Shown here piece after piece: positions 7,980 to 18,853 of a stretch of DNA of 64,000 bases. Source of the stretch: Lacticaseibacillus baoqingensis (lineage in GTDB: Bacteria > Bacillota > Bacilli > Lactobacillales > Lactobacillaceae); NCBI RefSeq assembly GCF_003946165.1, contig NZ_RHOI01000010.1:35738-99737 (forward strand). Reading direction: 5' to 3'. Both the position numbers and the translations under genes were made by a program. Position 1 is the stretch's first letter. Every line of letters begins with the position of its first letter. The notes under the pieces are model-generated. The model was not told the DNA's origin and searched no databases. It saw only the letters and a list, made by a program, of their open reading frames with translations.

Positions 7980-9452
7980 ATGCACGTACAAGACAGGCAT
8001 GGTAAGACAATCAATGTACCAATGATGGTCGTGACGCTGATCGTTGGGGTTTTCATTACCGTATTGAACCAAACGATCCTGACGACGGCTTTTCCTACAT
8101 TGATGAGCGCGTTTGATATTTCCACTGGGACGGTTCAGTGGTTGACAACCGGGTTCATGATGGTCAACGGGATCATGATCCCAGTATCGGCATATCTTTC
8201 TGCAAAGATCTCCACCAAGTGGCTTTACATTGGCGCGATGTCGATCTTTGGTATTGGGACATTAGTGGCGTTTATTGCCGGCAATTTCCCAACCTTGTTG
8301 GTCGGGCGCTTGATCCAAGCACTGGGTGTTGGGATCACGATGCCGTTGCTGCAAAACATTATGCTCAACTTGTTCCCGCCAGAAAAACGCGGTACCGCCA
8401 TGGGGCTCACCGGCTTAGCTGTCGGTGTGGCACCGGCAATCGGGCCGACTTTGTCTGGTTGGGTGATCGACAATTCTGGTTGGCGGACGCTGTTTGGCAT
8501 GCTGTTGCCGGTTGTCGTGCTCGTCTTATTGCTTTCGCTGTTTTTTGTTAAAGACGTTTTACCAACTTCTGATCCGAAGCTTGATGTCTTATCATTGATC
8601 GAATCTAGTTTTGGCTTTGGCCTGTTGCTATATGGGTTTTCTGAAGTCAGCTCTCGTGGCTGGGGCGATGCGATCGTCCTCGGCAGCATTGTGGTCGGCT
8701 TAGTGATCATTGGGTTGTTTGTGATGCGACAGCTGCATCTGGAAGAGCCATTCGTGCAAGTCAAAGTCTTCACCAGCAAAATCTTCACGATTTCAACGAT
8801 CTTAAGCTCGATTGCAATGATGGCAATGGTCGGGGTTGAAATGATCTTGCCATTGTACTTACAGATCCTGCATGGCAAAACGGCGCTTGAATCTGGGCTG
8901 ACCTTGCTGCCAGGGGCGCTGATGATGGGGGTCATGAGCCCCATCACTGGGTATGTCTTTGACCGCATTGGTGCTAAGCGTTTGGCCCAACTTGGCTTTT
9001 TCTTCTTAGCGGCGGCGACACTGCCATTTGCATTTATCACAGCAGACACGCCATCGTTATTCATTACTTTGATCTATGCGGTGCGGATGTTTGGGGTGTC
9101 GATGGTCATGATGCCATTAACTACCAACGGGATGAACGCACTGCCGATGGATATGATCCGGCACGGCACTGCGGTCAACAACACTGTGCGGCAAATCGCC
9201 AGCTCGATGACCACCGCGATCTTAGTATCAGTTTTATCTAACGTGACCAGTAATGCAGCGCCAGCAAAGCACATGGTGACCACTGACCCGTTGCGTTACA
9301 AGCATTTGTTCTTCAATGCGACTTTGGATGGGTATCATGCGGCCTTTTGGTTTGCGATCGGTTTTTCCGTCTTAGGTTGGGTGCTGACGTTCTTCTTGAA
9401 CAAAAAGGCAGTTGCCAGCCAAGACGTGACTGCTAAGGAGGTGCGCGCATGA
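7980..9452 (+). CDS. MFS multidrug efflux transporter, DHA2 (EmrB/QacA, 14-TM) type
   Basis: A 490-residue proton-coupled exporter with about 14 membrane segments. The DHA2 motif C region is visible as GLTGLAVGVAPAIGPTLSGW (about residues 138-157), preceded by the LVGRLIQALGVG segment. The ATG at 7980 has AAAGGGG eight bases upstream; the in-frame codon at 7941 would place the start inside the promoter region. It overlaps the next gene by four bases (ATGA). It is divergent from a MerR regulator. A paralogue with the same partner lies at 21445, so the window holds two versions of this pump cassette. Substrates are unknown. Confidence 0.9.
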   Translation: MHVQDRHGKTINVPMMVVTLIVGVFITVLNQTILTTAFPTLMSAFDISTGTVQWLTTGFMMVNGIMIPVSAYLSAKISTKWLYIGAMSIFGIGTLVAFIAGNFPTLLVGRLIQALGVGITMPLLQNIMLNLFPPEKRGTAMGLTGLAVGVAPAIGPTLSGWVIDNSGWRTLFGMLLPVVVLVLLLSLFFVKDVLPTSDPKLDVLSLIESSFGFGLLLYGFSEVSSRGWGDAIVLGSIVVGLVIIGLFVMRQLHLEEPFVQVKVFTSKIFTISTILSSIAMMAMVGVEMILPLYLQILHGKTALESGLTLLPGALMMGVMSPITGYVFDRIGAKRLAQLGFFFLAAATLPFAFITADTPSLFITLIYAVRMFGVSMVMMPLTTNGMNALPMDMIRHGTAVNNTVRQIASSMTTAILVSVLSNVTSNAAPAKHMVTTDPLRYKHLFFNATLDGYHAAFWFAIGFSVLGWVLTFFLNKKAVASQDVTAKEVRA

Positions 9453-10174
9453 TCATTGCGACATTAATCATCGGCGTTATCGGCTTGTACTTAAGCTTTG
9501 TTATGATGAAGACCGGCTGGGTCCGCGGGATCTTAGTGACCGTCTTTGGCATCGTGATGCTGGGCTCATTGTATCTGGTCAATGCCAACGACCGCAGCCA
9601 TTTTGGCATGAAAAAACAAACGACGACCACGACTCATGTGATTTATTCTGCCAGCCCAAATAAGGCCTTACCAATGCTGCTGCGTCAAGACGTAGGCACA
9701 AGCGGCAAGCGGCAAGTGTACATCTATAAGTTAAGTGAAAAAGGCAAGACGACGCATACGCAAGCAGATTATCTGGTGACCAATCACGTGGCCAAAACCA
9801 GTAAGAAAACGGCCACTTTGAAAACGGTCAAAACCGAATGGGTCTATCAAAATGATTTCTACCGCGCCTTTTTCAGTAACCAAAATAACCACAAACTGGT
9901 TAAAGCCAGCAATACTATCACCATTCCCAACGCTTGGGCGAATTTGACGACGGCCCAAGCTAAGGCGTTAGGCAAACAATTGAAGCAAGCGCAAAATCCT
10001 TCTGCGGCTGATAAAGCCAAAATGGCAGCAGCAGTTCAACAAGCTGTCATGGCAGCGCGGATGAAAAATCCGCAAATGACGGCTGCACAGCAACAGCAAG
10101 TTATCGCCAAGGCGCAAGCACAACTCAAGCAACAAGCAATCAAAGCAGCGATCAAAGCGGTGACTGCAAAATAA
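9449..10174 (+). CDS. DUF4811 domain membrane protein, partner of the MFS pump
   Basis: A 241-residue protein with two N-terminal membrane helices (residues about 1-18 and 24-46), an extracytoplasmic beta-rich region with HFGMKKQTTTTTHVIYSA and QDVGTSGKRQVYIYK, and an Ala/Gln/Lys-rich C-terminal coiled coil from about residue 165. It matches what lactobacilli carry as DUF4811 proteins, which are usually coupled to DHA2 pumps. Translation is coupled to the pump by ATGA overlap, with GGAGGT just upstream. Its role is unknown; a periplasm-like accessory function for efflux is an inference from constant linkage. Confidence 0.85.
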   Translation: MIIATLIIGVIGLYLSFVMMKTGWVRGILVTVFGIVMLGSLYLVNANDRSHFGMKKQTTTTTHVIYSASPNKALPMLLRQDVGTSGKRQVYIYKLSEKGKTTHTQADYLVTNHVAKTSKKTATLKTVKTEWVYQNDFYRAFFSNQNNHKLVKASNTITIPNAWANLTTAQAKALGKQLKQAQNPSAADKAKMAAAVQQAVMAARMKNPQMTAAQQQQVIAKAQAQLKQQAIKAAIKAVTAK

Positions 10175-10195
10175 AACTTGTTTAATGACACAATC

Positions 10196-10242
10196 AAAAT
10201 GGCGTTGCGGCTACCGATTTACGGTGGTCGCAACGCCATTTT
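10196..10242. terminator. Bidirectional terminator between convergent genes
   Basis: A long inverted repeat, AAAATGGCGTTGCGG...CGCAACGCCATTTT, sits between the DUF4811 gene and the minus-strand lipoprotein gene, with A and T runs on either side so it works both ways. Confidence 0.85.
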
Positions 10243-10251
10243 GTGCTTGCA

Positions 10252-10791
10252 TTAATTCTGGTCGACTTTGGCTTGTTTCGCTTGTTGGGCGATGCCATAA
10301 GGTAATTGATAACGCGTTTGTTTTTCTGTCTGCTTAAAATGCCACACCGTCTTGCCTAACTTGAGATCTAGGCCAGTTTTAGTTTTGGTGAAAGTACCAG
10401 CGCTGCGGGTGTCGCCGTTTTGATTGTAGCTGTACTTAGTCGGGTTGATCCCGGCTTCAGCATCGCTTTTGGTGGCGAAGTTTGCGGCGACGATCTCACC
10501 GGTGGTCTTTAAAGTCGTTTGGCTGCCTTGGGAATGACGCGTTAACGTTTCGTAACGCCGGTAGTATGGATTGGTGGTCAAAGTGGCGGTCGATAAAACG
10601 CCTTGGTCATCATCGCGATTGAGGTAAAGTGTCATTTCCACGGCGGTGGTGACCGGTTTGGTTTGGCCCTTAGTGGTGTAGCTTTGGGCGGTATACACGG
10701 CACCACGGGCACTGGTGTCTTGGCGCTTGCAGCCGGTCAAGGTCAAAAAAAGTCCCAAGACGGCGAGGAAGGTAAATAATTGCCGTTTCAT
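10252..10791 (-). CDS. Lipoprotein of unknown function
   Basis: A 179-residue secreted lipoprotein: MKRQ start, hydrophobic stretch LFTFLAVLGLFLTL and lipobox LTGC with Cys21 as lipidation site. The mature part is beta-rich and polar (YYRRYETLTRHSQGSQTTLK, YNQNGDTRSAG) and has no cysteine and no motif I recognise. The pattern of a small extracytoplasmic domain resembles other uncharacterised lactobacillar lipoproteins. GGAGG precedes the ATG. It is a monocistronic gene facing the DUF4811 gene. Confidence 0.75.
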   Translation of the reverse strand: MKRQLFTFLAVLGLFLTLTGCKRQDTSARGAVYTAQSYTTKGQTKPVTTAVEMTLYLNRDDDQGVLSTATLTTNPYYRRYETLTRHSQGSQTTLKTTGEIVAANFATKSDAEAGINPTKYSYNQNGDTRSAGTFTKTKTGLDLKLGKTVWHFKQTEKQTRYQLPYGIAQQAKQAKVDQN

Positions 10792-10951
10792 TGAATCGCT
10801 AACCTCCGTGTTCGTTATTGGTTAATTCTAACACAGAAGAAAGACGCTGCGGACAATCACTGGCCAAGTGTCAGCGCTTGTCCGGTAAAACAAGTCAGCC
10901 AGCCGTGAGTTGAAACTGTGTTTGGGGGACAAGAAATTAATGGTGGGGGCA

Positions 10952-10996
10952 AAAAAGCCTGTTTCTGACAGGTTGGGCCAGAGACAGGTTTTTGGG
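10952..10996. terminator. Bidirectional terminator downstream of the Ala-rich anchored protein
   Basis: AAAAAGCCTGTTTCTG and CAGAGACAGGTTTTTG form a ten-pair stem with A/T runs on both sides. It lies just beyond the stop of the minus-strand gene at 11005. Confidence 0.75.
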
Positions 10997-11004
10997 GGCC
11001 ACGC

Positions 11005-11820
11005 TTAATCACTTGCAGCAGTGGCACTCGACGCGGTCGCAGCCGGTTGGCTGGTCGAGGTGCGACTGCTTGCAGTGGCCGCATTCGCGGTTTCAGCGGT
11101 TTCGGTCGTGGTGTTTGCCGCGGTTTCTGCAGTGGCAACCGGCTGACTGGATGAAGCTGCCGCTTCTGTTTCAGAAGGTGCGTCAGGGGTGGTCGCAGCG
11201 GATTCTGGGGTGAGCTTTTGTTTGGCGGCGGAAACGACCGCTTCGGCTTCAGCAGCAAACGCGGAGTCATCGCCATTGGTCACCGCATTGACCGCAGATT
11301 CTGCCGTGGTGATCGCTTTAGGCGTCACTTTAGGCGCGGTTTGCAGTTTTTGCAACGCGGAAACCGCGGTGGCGGCTGAGTTTAAAGTGGTCACCGGTTG
11401 TTGATAGACTTGGGTGAACACCGGCTCAGTTGTTTCCAGCTGGGCATAAGCAGATAAGGCTGCCGCTGCAGTTTGTCGATAATCTGTGGTCGGAGCGATC
11501 GGCGCTTGGGTGGCACCGACGACAGTCAACATTTGATCGGCTTGAGCGACTTCTTGTTGGGCTTGGTGCAGCTGCTTTTTTTGTTGCGCATCTAAGCGCT
11601 GCTTAGCGGCGGCTTGAACCGCCTGTTTTGCTTTAGCCACGCGGGCTGAATTGAGATCCGTTGCCGGGAGGGTGTGCGTTGAGTTGCGATAAAGCGTGTC
11701 AACGGAAGCCTTGGCCTGACGAACGGTAGTCGTGGTCACTTGCGTACGATGATAATAATACCCACCGCCCAACGCGAGCATTACGGCAGCAGTTAGGGCC
11801 AACAAAACACGAGTGCGCAT
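11005..11820 (-). CDS. Membrane-anchored, Ala/Thr-rich surface protein with coiled coil
   Basis: A 271-residue protein: MRTRV start and one signal-anchor helix (residues 5-22). A helical region rich in Ala, Gln and Lys (KAKQAVQAAAKQRLDAQQKKQLHQAQQEV) predicts coiled coil, and the long C-terminal tail is made almost only of Ala, Thr, Ser and Glu. There is no LPxTG motif. The start at 11820 is preferred because AAGGAAGTGAGGAT precedes it; the frame could extend to 11892 without a ribosome site. The function is unknown; low-complexity tails of this kind are common in cell-wall-associated proteins. I see no recognisable enzymatic domain. Confidence 0.7.
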   Translation of the reverse strand: MRTRVLLALTAAVMLALGGGYYYHRTQVTTTTVRQAKASVDTLYRNSTHTLPATDLNSARVAKAKQAVQAAAKQRLDAQQKKQLHQAQQEVAQADQMLTVVGATQAPIAPTTDYRQTAAAALSAYAQLETTEPVFTQVYQQPVTTLNSAATAVSALQKLQTAPKVTPKAITTAESAVNAVTNGDDSAFAAEAEAVVSAAKQKLTPESAATTPDAPSETEAAASSSQPVATAETAANTTTETAETANAATASSRTSTSQPAATASSATAASD

Positions 11821-11914
11821 ATCCTCACTTCCTTTACCGTAAGGATACCGGGTCAAGATGACAGGAAGGTGACATCTAGATAAATATATCAATAAAAACT
11901 GACAGCCATATATT

Positions 11915-13291
11915 TCAATTCAGATGTGCGCCGTTTGAGGCGATCACTTGTTGGAACCAGTAGAACGATTTTTTCGGCGTCCGCCGCAAGTCGCGCAAGT
12001 CGTGATTGGTGCGATTGACATATATCATCCCATAGCGTTTATCCATGTTGCCGCTGGAGCTGGGAATATCGATCAATCCCCAGCCAAGATACCCCAGCAC
12101 TAAGACACCATCTTGGAAAACGGCGTCTTTGAGCGCTTGCAAGTGGGCACGGTGATAGGCGATCCGGTAGTCATCTTGGAGCTGGTCTTGACCGTCGCTG
12201 ACTTCGCGGATGCCGATCCCATTTTCAATTGGGAATAACGGCAGGCGGTAACGGTTGTAAACGGTGGTTAAAATATCGCGAAAACCAAGCGGGTCAACAT
12301 TCCAACCCCATTCGTTGGCTTGGGTATAGGGATTAGCGACCGAACCGTGATCTAAGTAATAATTGACCGGGGTATTGATCGGGACGCGACTGCTATCGAT
12401 CAAATGGCTGCGGTAATATGAAAAGGCAAAAAAGTCAGCATGCAGCTGATCAAAAGCGGCTTGATCGTCGGCGGTGATCGTCCAGTGCAGGTGCTGCTGC
12501 TTGGCGTAGGCTAAAACGGCTGGTGAATATTGGCCGTTTACGAAAACCGAAAGCAGATTTTGATTCAAGAATTCATCGATCTGGCGAGCATACCAGGCGT
12601 CTCGGGGGTTGCTGGTGGCTGGGTAGCATTCTTCGTAAGCCAGCATGCCCCCGATCTTTGCACTCGTAGTGGCATGCAGGTAATTGGCGACGCGGGCATG
12701 GGCGACCATCACGTGATGGTTGATCGTATAAAGTGCTTCAAGGCTGCGCGGGCCGGTCAAATCACCGGCAATGTCAAAAGCGTCGCTGGTAAAGTAGAGG
12801 TTTTGTTCATTGAACGTCAGCCAAAAAGGCACTTTAGCCGCAAACCGATCGATCATCTCTTTGGCAAAGCGCACGAAAGCGTTGACCACATGACGACTGG
12901 TAAAGCCGTTGTAACGCTTGGCTAAGGATAAAGGCATATCGAAATGATATAAGCAGATCATTGGCGTGATCCCGCGTTGTCTAAGCGCGGCGATTTGGTT
13001 GGCATAAAAGGCGATACCGGCTTCGTTAAATTCGCCGTCGCCGGTAGGACAAACGCGGCTCCAGGAGATCTGGAAGCGGTAACAATTCATGCCGGCTTTT
13101 TGCATCCAGTCGAAGTCTTCGGCATAGCGGTGATATTCGTCGATGGCCACACGCCAGGCGCTGGTGGTGTCAGTTGCCGGGCGAATGTCGTAGACGGATC
13201 GGCCCTTGCCGCCTTCAGTTACGCCGCCTTCAGTTTGCATGCTTGACGTTGAATTTCCCCATAAGAAGTTTTTAGGCAGTGGTTGGCTCAT
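11915..13291 (-). CDS. Glycoside hydrolase family 1, 6-phospho-beta-glucosidase
   Basis: A 458-residue cytosolic enzyme that would cleave PTS-imported phosphorylated beta-glucosides such as cellobiose 6-phosphate. The GH1 barrel shows the N-terminal FLWGNSTSSMQTEGG, the acid/base Glu in TFNEQN (residue 162) and the nucleophile Glu in PIENGIG (residue 356). The ATG at 13291 is favoured over the adjacent one at 13294 by spacing to AGGAGG. It lies 86 bases behind the GntR regulator on the same strand and is probably co-transcribed with it. A second GH1 enzyme at 15251 belongs to the same locus but is distant in sequence. The exact substrate is not predictable. Confidence 0.9.
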   Translation of the reverse strand: MSQPLPKNFLWGNSTSSMQTEGGVTEGGKGRSVYDIRPATDTTSAWRVAIDEYHRYAEDFDWMQKAGMNCYRFQISWSRVCPTGDGEFNEAGIAFYANQIAALRQRGITPMICLYHFDMPLSLAKRYNGFTSRHVVNAFVRFAKEMIDRFAAKVPFWLTFNEQNLYFTSDAFDIAGDLTGPRSLEALYTINHHVMVAHARVANYLHATTSAKIGGMLAYEECYPATSNPRDAWYARQIDEFLNQNLLSVFVNGQYSPAVLAYAKQQHLHWTITADDQAAFDQLHADFFAFSYYRSHLIDSSRVPINTPVNYYLDHGSVANPYTQANEWGWNVDPLGFRDILTTVYNRYRLPLFPIENGIGIREVSDGQDQLQDDYRIAYHRAHLQALKDAVFQDGVLVLGYLGWGLIDIPSSSGNMDKRYGMIYVNRTNHDLRDLRRTPKKSFYWFQQVIASNGAHLN

Positions 13292-13377
13292 CATCGTCCT
13301 CCTATTTCTAAGTCATCAGTGGTCTTAGGCGTCTTGCTTGTGATGGCAAAGCTGAACCTGCCATAATAAAGGTAGGC

Positions 13378-14088
13378 TCAATTGCTGCTGAGGTGGGCTG
13401 AATGGAAATAAAAACTCATTTTCGGATCGGCATAAATGGTCTTTGAAAAGTTGAATAACGTATTGTTTTTGGTGTAATTCATCTGTGCTAAAGTCAAGCG
13501 GTGAGTGCCTGGTTTTTGGTCCAAAAGCGTCGCTTGATCTTCTGCCAGCTTGGTCATAGACAGGTAATCGTCGCTGGCGATCACCGCGATGTTGAAGGTT
13601 TCGGCGAGAAACTCGAAAATCGAGCCGTTGACACTTTCTGTGGACAAAAAAGGGACCACTGCCGTTAAGTAGTAAGATTCTTCCAGTGCATAAACGGCTG
13701 CGTCCATATAGCGCAGGCGGATGACGCGATAGACTTCCGCGTCGGCTTCGACGTTGAACTGCGTGGCTAATGGGATCGTGGCGGCGATCGCTTTATCAAA
13801 CGTCACGATCTTTGACGTGGGCCGCGGTGAATTCTTCACTAACGGCTTGCCGGCGCCAACAGAGAGGTTCACGGCATGTTTGCTATTGAGTTGGACGTGA
13901 TTGATGTAATATCCAGATCCTTGAACGCGGCGCAATAGACCTTGTTGGTAAACGACGTCAATGGCGCGGCGGATCGTATTGCGACTGACCCCAAAGCGAG
14001 CCATCAGTTTGGCTTCGGTAGGCAGTTTGCTGGTGAATTGACCTTTGGTGATCGCTTGGATCAGCTGGTCGGCGATTTCATGATACAT
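13378..14088 (-). CDS. GntR family regulator with UTRA ligand domain
   Basis: A 236-residue regulator: winged helix at about residues 1-65 (LPTEAKLMARFGVSRNTIRRAIDVVYQQGLLRRVQGSGYY) and a UTRA effector domain from about 95 to the end (VYRVIRLRYMDAAVYALEESYY). The ATG at 14088 is chosen because GAGGGTGAG sits a normal distance upstream; a GTG at 14100 would overlap that site. Regulators of this class sense sugar phosphates. It is divergent from the PTS genes and precedes a GH1 gene, so it most likely represses both until a phosphorylated beta-glucoside appears. Confidence 0.9.
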   Translation of the reverse strand: MYHEIADQLIQAITKGQFTSKLPTEAKLMARFGVSRNTIRRAIDVVYQQGLLRRVQGSGYYINHVQLNSKHAVNLSVGAGKPLVKNSPRPTSKIVTFDKAIAATIPLATQFNVEADAEVYRVIRLRYMDAAVYALEESYYLTAVVPFLSTESVNGSIFEFLAETFNIAVIASDDYLSMTKLAEDQATLLDQKPGTHRLTLAQMNYTKNNTLFNFSKTIYADPKMSFYFHSAHLSSN

Positions 14089-14120
14089 GTTTGGGCTCAC
14101 CCTCTAACAAATTTTAGTTG

Positions 14121-14156
14121 CAAGTACTTGTCAAATTTGTACCTACGTATTATTAT
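14121..14156 (+). promoter_or_regulatory. PTS operon promoter with overlapping GntR-type operator
   Basis: TTGTCA (14128-14133), 17 bases, TATTAT (14151-14156). The perfect palindrome CAAGTACTTG (14121-14130) overlaps the -35 and is the best candidate for the operator of the adjacent GntR/UTRA regulator. Confidence 0.7.
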
Positions 14157-14166
14157 AGCATTGTAT

Positions 14167-14180
14167 TGAAAACGCTTTAA
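14167..14180 (+). promoter_or_regulatory. cre site (CcpA) just downstream of the PTS promoter
   Basis: TGAAAACGCTTTAA matches 13 of 14 positions of the consensus TGWAANCGNTNWCA. It starts about five bases past the expected transcription start, the classic position for carbon catabolite repression. Confidence 0.75.
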
Positions 14181-14222
14181 GTGTTTGACGCAAATCTTTT
14201 ACGAAAAAAGGAGAAGTTCGTT

Positions 14223-14540
14223 ATGGCTAAGAAAACGATCATGTTAGTTTGCTCCGCAGGCATGTCGACAAGCCTGTTAGTCTCAAAGATGCAAAAAGCG
14301 GCTGAAGCAGACGGAGTCGATGCTGACATCTTTGCGACGGCATCGACGGATGCAGACAACAAGCTGGCAGAAAAGCACCCAGACATTTTAATGCTCGGGC
14401 CGCAAGTGCGTTTTATGCTGGACAGCTTTAAGCAAAAAGCCGCGAACATCCCGGTTGAAGTGATCAACATGCAAGATTATGGCATGATGAACGGTGAAAA
14501 GGTACTCAAAGAAGCGTTACGCGCTATCGACGCCAAATAG
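14223..14540 (+). CDS. celB: PTS lactose/cellobiose-family IIB component
   Basis: A 105-residue cytosolic phosphocarrier. The phospho-acceptor is Cys10 in MLVCSAGMSTSLL, the family signature, and the rest has the expected Rossmann-like pattern (DILMLGPQVRFML). It accepts phosphate from IIA and passes it to sugar bound to IIC. The start at 14223 follows AAAAAGGAGAAG. It is the first gene behind the GntR/cre-controlled promoter. A structured 130-base segment separates it from the IIA gene, and no IIC gene lies nearby. Confidence 0.92.
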   Translation: MAKKTIMLVCSAGMSTSLLVSKMQKAAEADGVDADIFATASTDADNKLAEKHPDILMLGPQVRFMLDSFKQKAANIPVEVINMQDYGMMNGEKVLKEALRAIDAK

Positions 14541-14550
14541 GCGGGCAGGA

Positions 14551-14667
14551 TGCGCACTTCCATTTTCATATTCGCAGCCAAGCTTGTTGACAAGCACTGA
14601 GATCCTTTGGCAACAAAGAGACTGGACGTCATCTCAGGGTTGGCGAATGTGAAAATAGAGGCGCGCA
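14551..14667 (+). ncRNA. Structured intercistronic RNA element between PTS IIB and IIA
   Basis: An imperfect 29-pair outer stem (14551-14579 with 14638-14667) encloses a GCTTG..CAAGC hairpin (14582-14595) and the stem CTGAGAT/ATCTCAG (14597-14603 with 14631-14637). The latter contains a small hairpin CTTTG-GCAA-CAAAG (14605-14618) with a GNRA tetraloop. There is no T run, so it is not a plain terminator. It may be an mRNA processing or stability element setting the IIB:IIA ratio, a sensor RNA, or a mobile palindromic repeat. It lacks the conserved TPP-riboswitch 3' motif despite the CTGAGA. Confidence 0.55.
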
Positions 14668-14719
14668 TCGGTATGTACGCCGCAATTAGTCGCAAGCAGG
14701 TTCACTTTAGGAGGATGAC

Positions 14720-15046
14720 ATGGCAGAAGAGAACAACGAGAACATGCAATCCGTCATGGGATTGATCATTAACGGCGGTAATGCAAAAAGTTCTGCTTTT
14801 GAAGCGATCGCAGCAGCCAAAAAAGGAGATTTTGCGCTGGCTGACAAAAAGCTTAAAGAAGCCGATAATTTTTTAGTCGAAGCGCATAATGGTCAAACCA
14901 AAATGCTGACTGCCGAAGCCAGCGGGGAGCATGCGCAAGTGACGTTGTTGATGGTGCATTCACAAGACCACTTAATGACGGCGATCACCTTCCGTGATTT
15001 GGCGGGTGAGATCGTTGATCTGTATAAGCGACTAGCAGAAAAATAA
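14720..15046 (+). CDS. celC: PTS lactose/cellobiose-family IIA component
   Basis: A 108-residue helical phosphocarrier that forms trimers in this family. The active-site His is in LLMVHSQDHLMTA (His80, with His84 nearby), and GLIINGGNAKSSAFEAI near residue 15 is the usual N-terminal signature. TTAGGAGG precedes the ATG at 14720. It receives phosphate from HPr and gives it to IIB. It is probably in the same operon as IIB and the downstream GH1 gene, although two hairpins interrupt the intergenic spaces. The IIC permease must be encoded elsewhere. Confidence 0.92.
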   Translation: MAEENNENMQSVMGLIINGGNAKSSAFEAIAAAKKGDFALADKKLKEADNFLVEAHNGQTKMLTAEASGEHAQVTLLMVHSQDHLMTAITFRDLAGEIVDLYKRLAEK

Positions 15047-15092
15047 GGACTAACTTGGGCCAAGACATGTTGCGTTTGATCACGTGCCCATC

Positions 15093-15146
15093 CGCAAACG
15101 CCCATGGACCGCGATTCAAAGCATGAATCGTGAGCCATGGGCGCTT
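15093..15146 (+). repeat. Diverged copy of the recurring palindrome element
   Basis: Arms at 15099-15117 and 15124-15142 share CGATTC/GAATCG at the apex with the other family members, but the outer stem reads CGCCCATGG instead of CGCCTTGG and there is no T run. It is more a mid-operon stem than a terminator. Confidence 0.6.
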
Positions 15147-15185
15147 ATGTTATCGGGGACAATGCTGGTGGCTCAAGACGTTTTC

Positions 15186-15223
15186 GCATCGAAGCGACTT
15201 CGGGGGAAGTGCCGCTTGGATGC
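15186..15223 (+). other. Hairpin in the leader of the second GH1 gene
   Basis: GCATC-AAGCG-CTTC / GAAG-CGCTT-GATGC fold into one long interrupted stem ending about ten bases before AAGGAG of the GH1 gene. It could modulate translation or mRNA stability; it has no T run. Confidence 0.45.
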
Positions 15224-15235
15224 GCGGAAAGATAA

Positions 15236-16687
<1,452 letters not shown>

Positions 16688-16688
16688 C

Positions 16689-16738
16689 CATGCTAAAAAC
16701 CCGTAAGCCAGCTTTGCCGGCTTACGGGTTTTAGCATG
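16689..16738. terminator. Bidirectional terminator between GH1 and glpK
   Basis: An almost perfect 20-pair stem, CATGCTAAAAACCCGTAAG with its complement at 16718-16738, lies between convergent genes. T and A tracts within the stem serve either strand. Confidence 0.85.
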
Positions 16739-16741
16739 CGG

Positions 16742-18264
<1,523 letters not shown>

Positions 18265-18392
18265 GCTTTTTCATTTTAGCTGTTTTCGCCACGAGGGTAA
18301 ACTCCTACCATTGTTGGGTGGCGAAATCAGCCATTAGTCCCATGGCGTATACCAAAATGATTGCTAGGCTGAGGATAAGGGAGGGAGCGGCG

Positions 18393-18794
18393 ATGAAAAA
18401 GTGGCAAAAGCGGTTATTGACGATCGGGTTAAGTATCGGGTTGGCCTTGGGTATTTCACCATGGCTGACGCGCAATCAAACTACAGCGGCGGCTGCGGCA
18501 TTAGATTATGCCAACCCGGTGGTGCCGGTGACGACCGTCTATGTCGATCCGGCAGTGCCTGAGGTGCAATGGCACGCAAACAATCACGGCGGCTTAGATT
18601 ATACTTATGCGGTGATGAGTTATGATGCTACCGGCAGCGGGCGCAAGCTCATGCTGCATGTCTCAGACGCCCCGTTGCCAACCGGGACGCCACTGGCGGT
18701 TAAGATCAAAGGCCAAACCGTGCTGAGCTGGGAGTCAGTTTCTGCTAACAAGACGCCAAAACTCGCGCGCCAACGCCTCTCCCTTAAACCGTGA
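18393..18794 (+). CDS. YxeA-like (DUF1093) secreted protein
   Basis: A 133-residue exported protein with an N-terminal signal sequence (MKKWQKRLLTIGLSIGLALG, cleavage likely near AAAAA at about residue 36). A beta-rich domain follows with DYTYAVMSYDATGSGRKLML and the terminal SWESVSANKTPKLARQRL, the pattern of YxeA/DUF1093 proteins. AAGGGAGGGA precedes the ATG at 18393. YxeA proteins have an OB-like fold and no established enzymatic role. It is monocistronic and convergent with the anion permease. Confidence 0.8.
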   Translation: MKKWQKRLLTIGLSIGLALGISPWLTRNQTTAAAAALDYANPVVPVTTVYVDPAVPEVQWHANNHGGLDYTYAVMSYDATGSGRKLMLHVSDAPLPTGTPLAVKIKGQTVLSWESVSANKTPKLARQRLSLKP

Positions 18795-18807
18795 GTATCG
18801 CAAAAAA

Positions 18808-18842
18808 TCAGCGGGCACGTCATATCGACGCGCCCGCTTTAT
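18808..18842. terminator. Bidirectional terminator
   Basis: GCGGGCACGTC and GACGCGCCCGC (18811-18821 and 18827-18837) flank five bases, with A-rich sequence before and TTTATT after, between convergent genes. Confidence 0.8.
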
Positions 18843-18853
18843 TAGGTGGAAAA

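Noticed and set aside
8225..9064. 279-codon minus-strand ORF inside the MFS gene
   Set aside because: It lies wholly antisense to a clear transporter gene, has no family resemblance and no ribosome site.
14597..14603. CTGAGAT between the PTS genes as part of a TPP riboswitch
   Set aside because: The second conserved TPP half (GGATAATGCCAGCG-type) is absent, the motif pairs with ATCTCAG instead, and the downstream gene is a PTS IIA protein.
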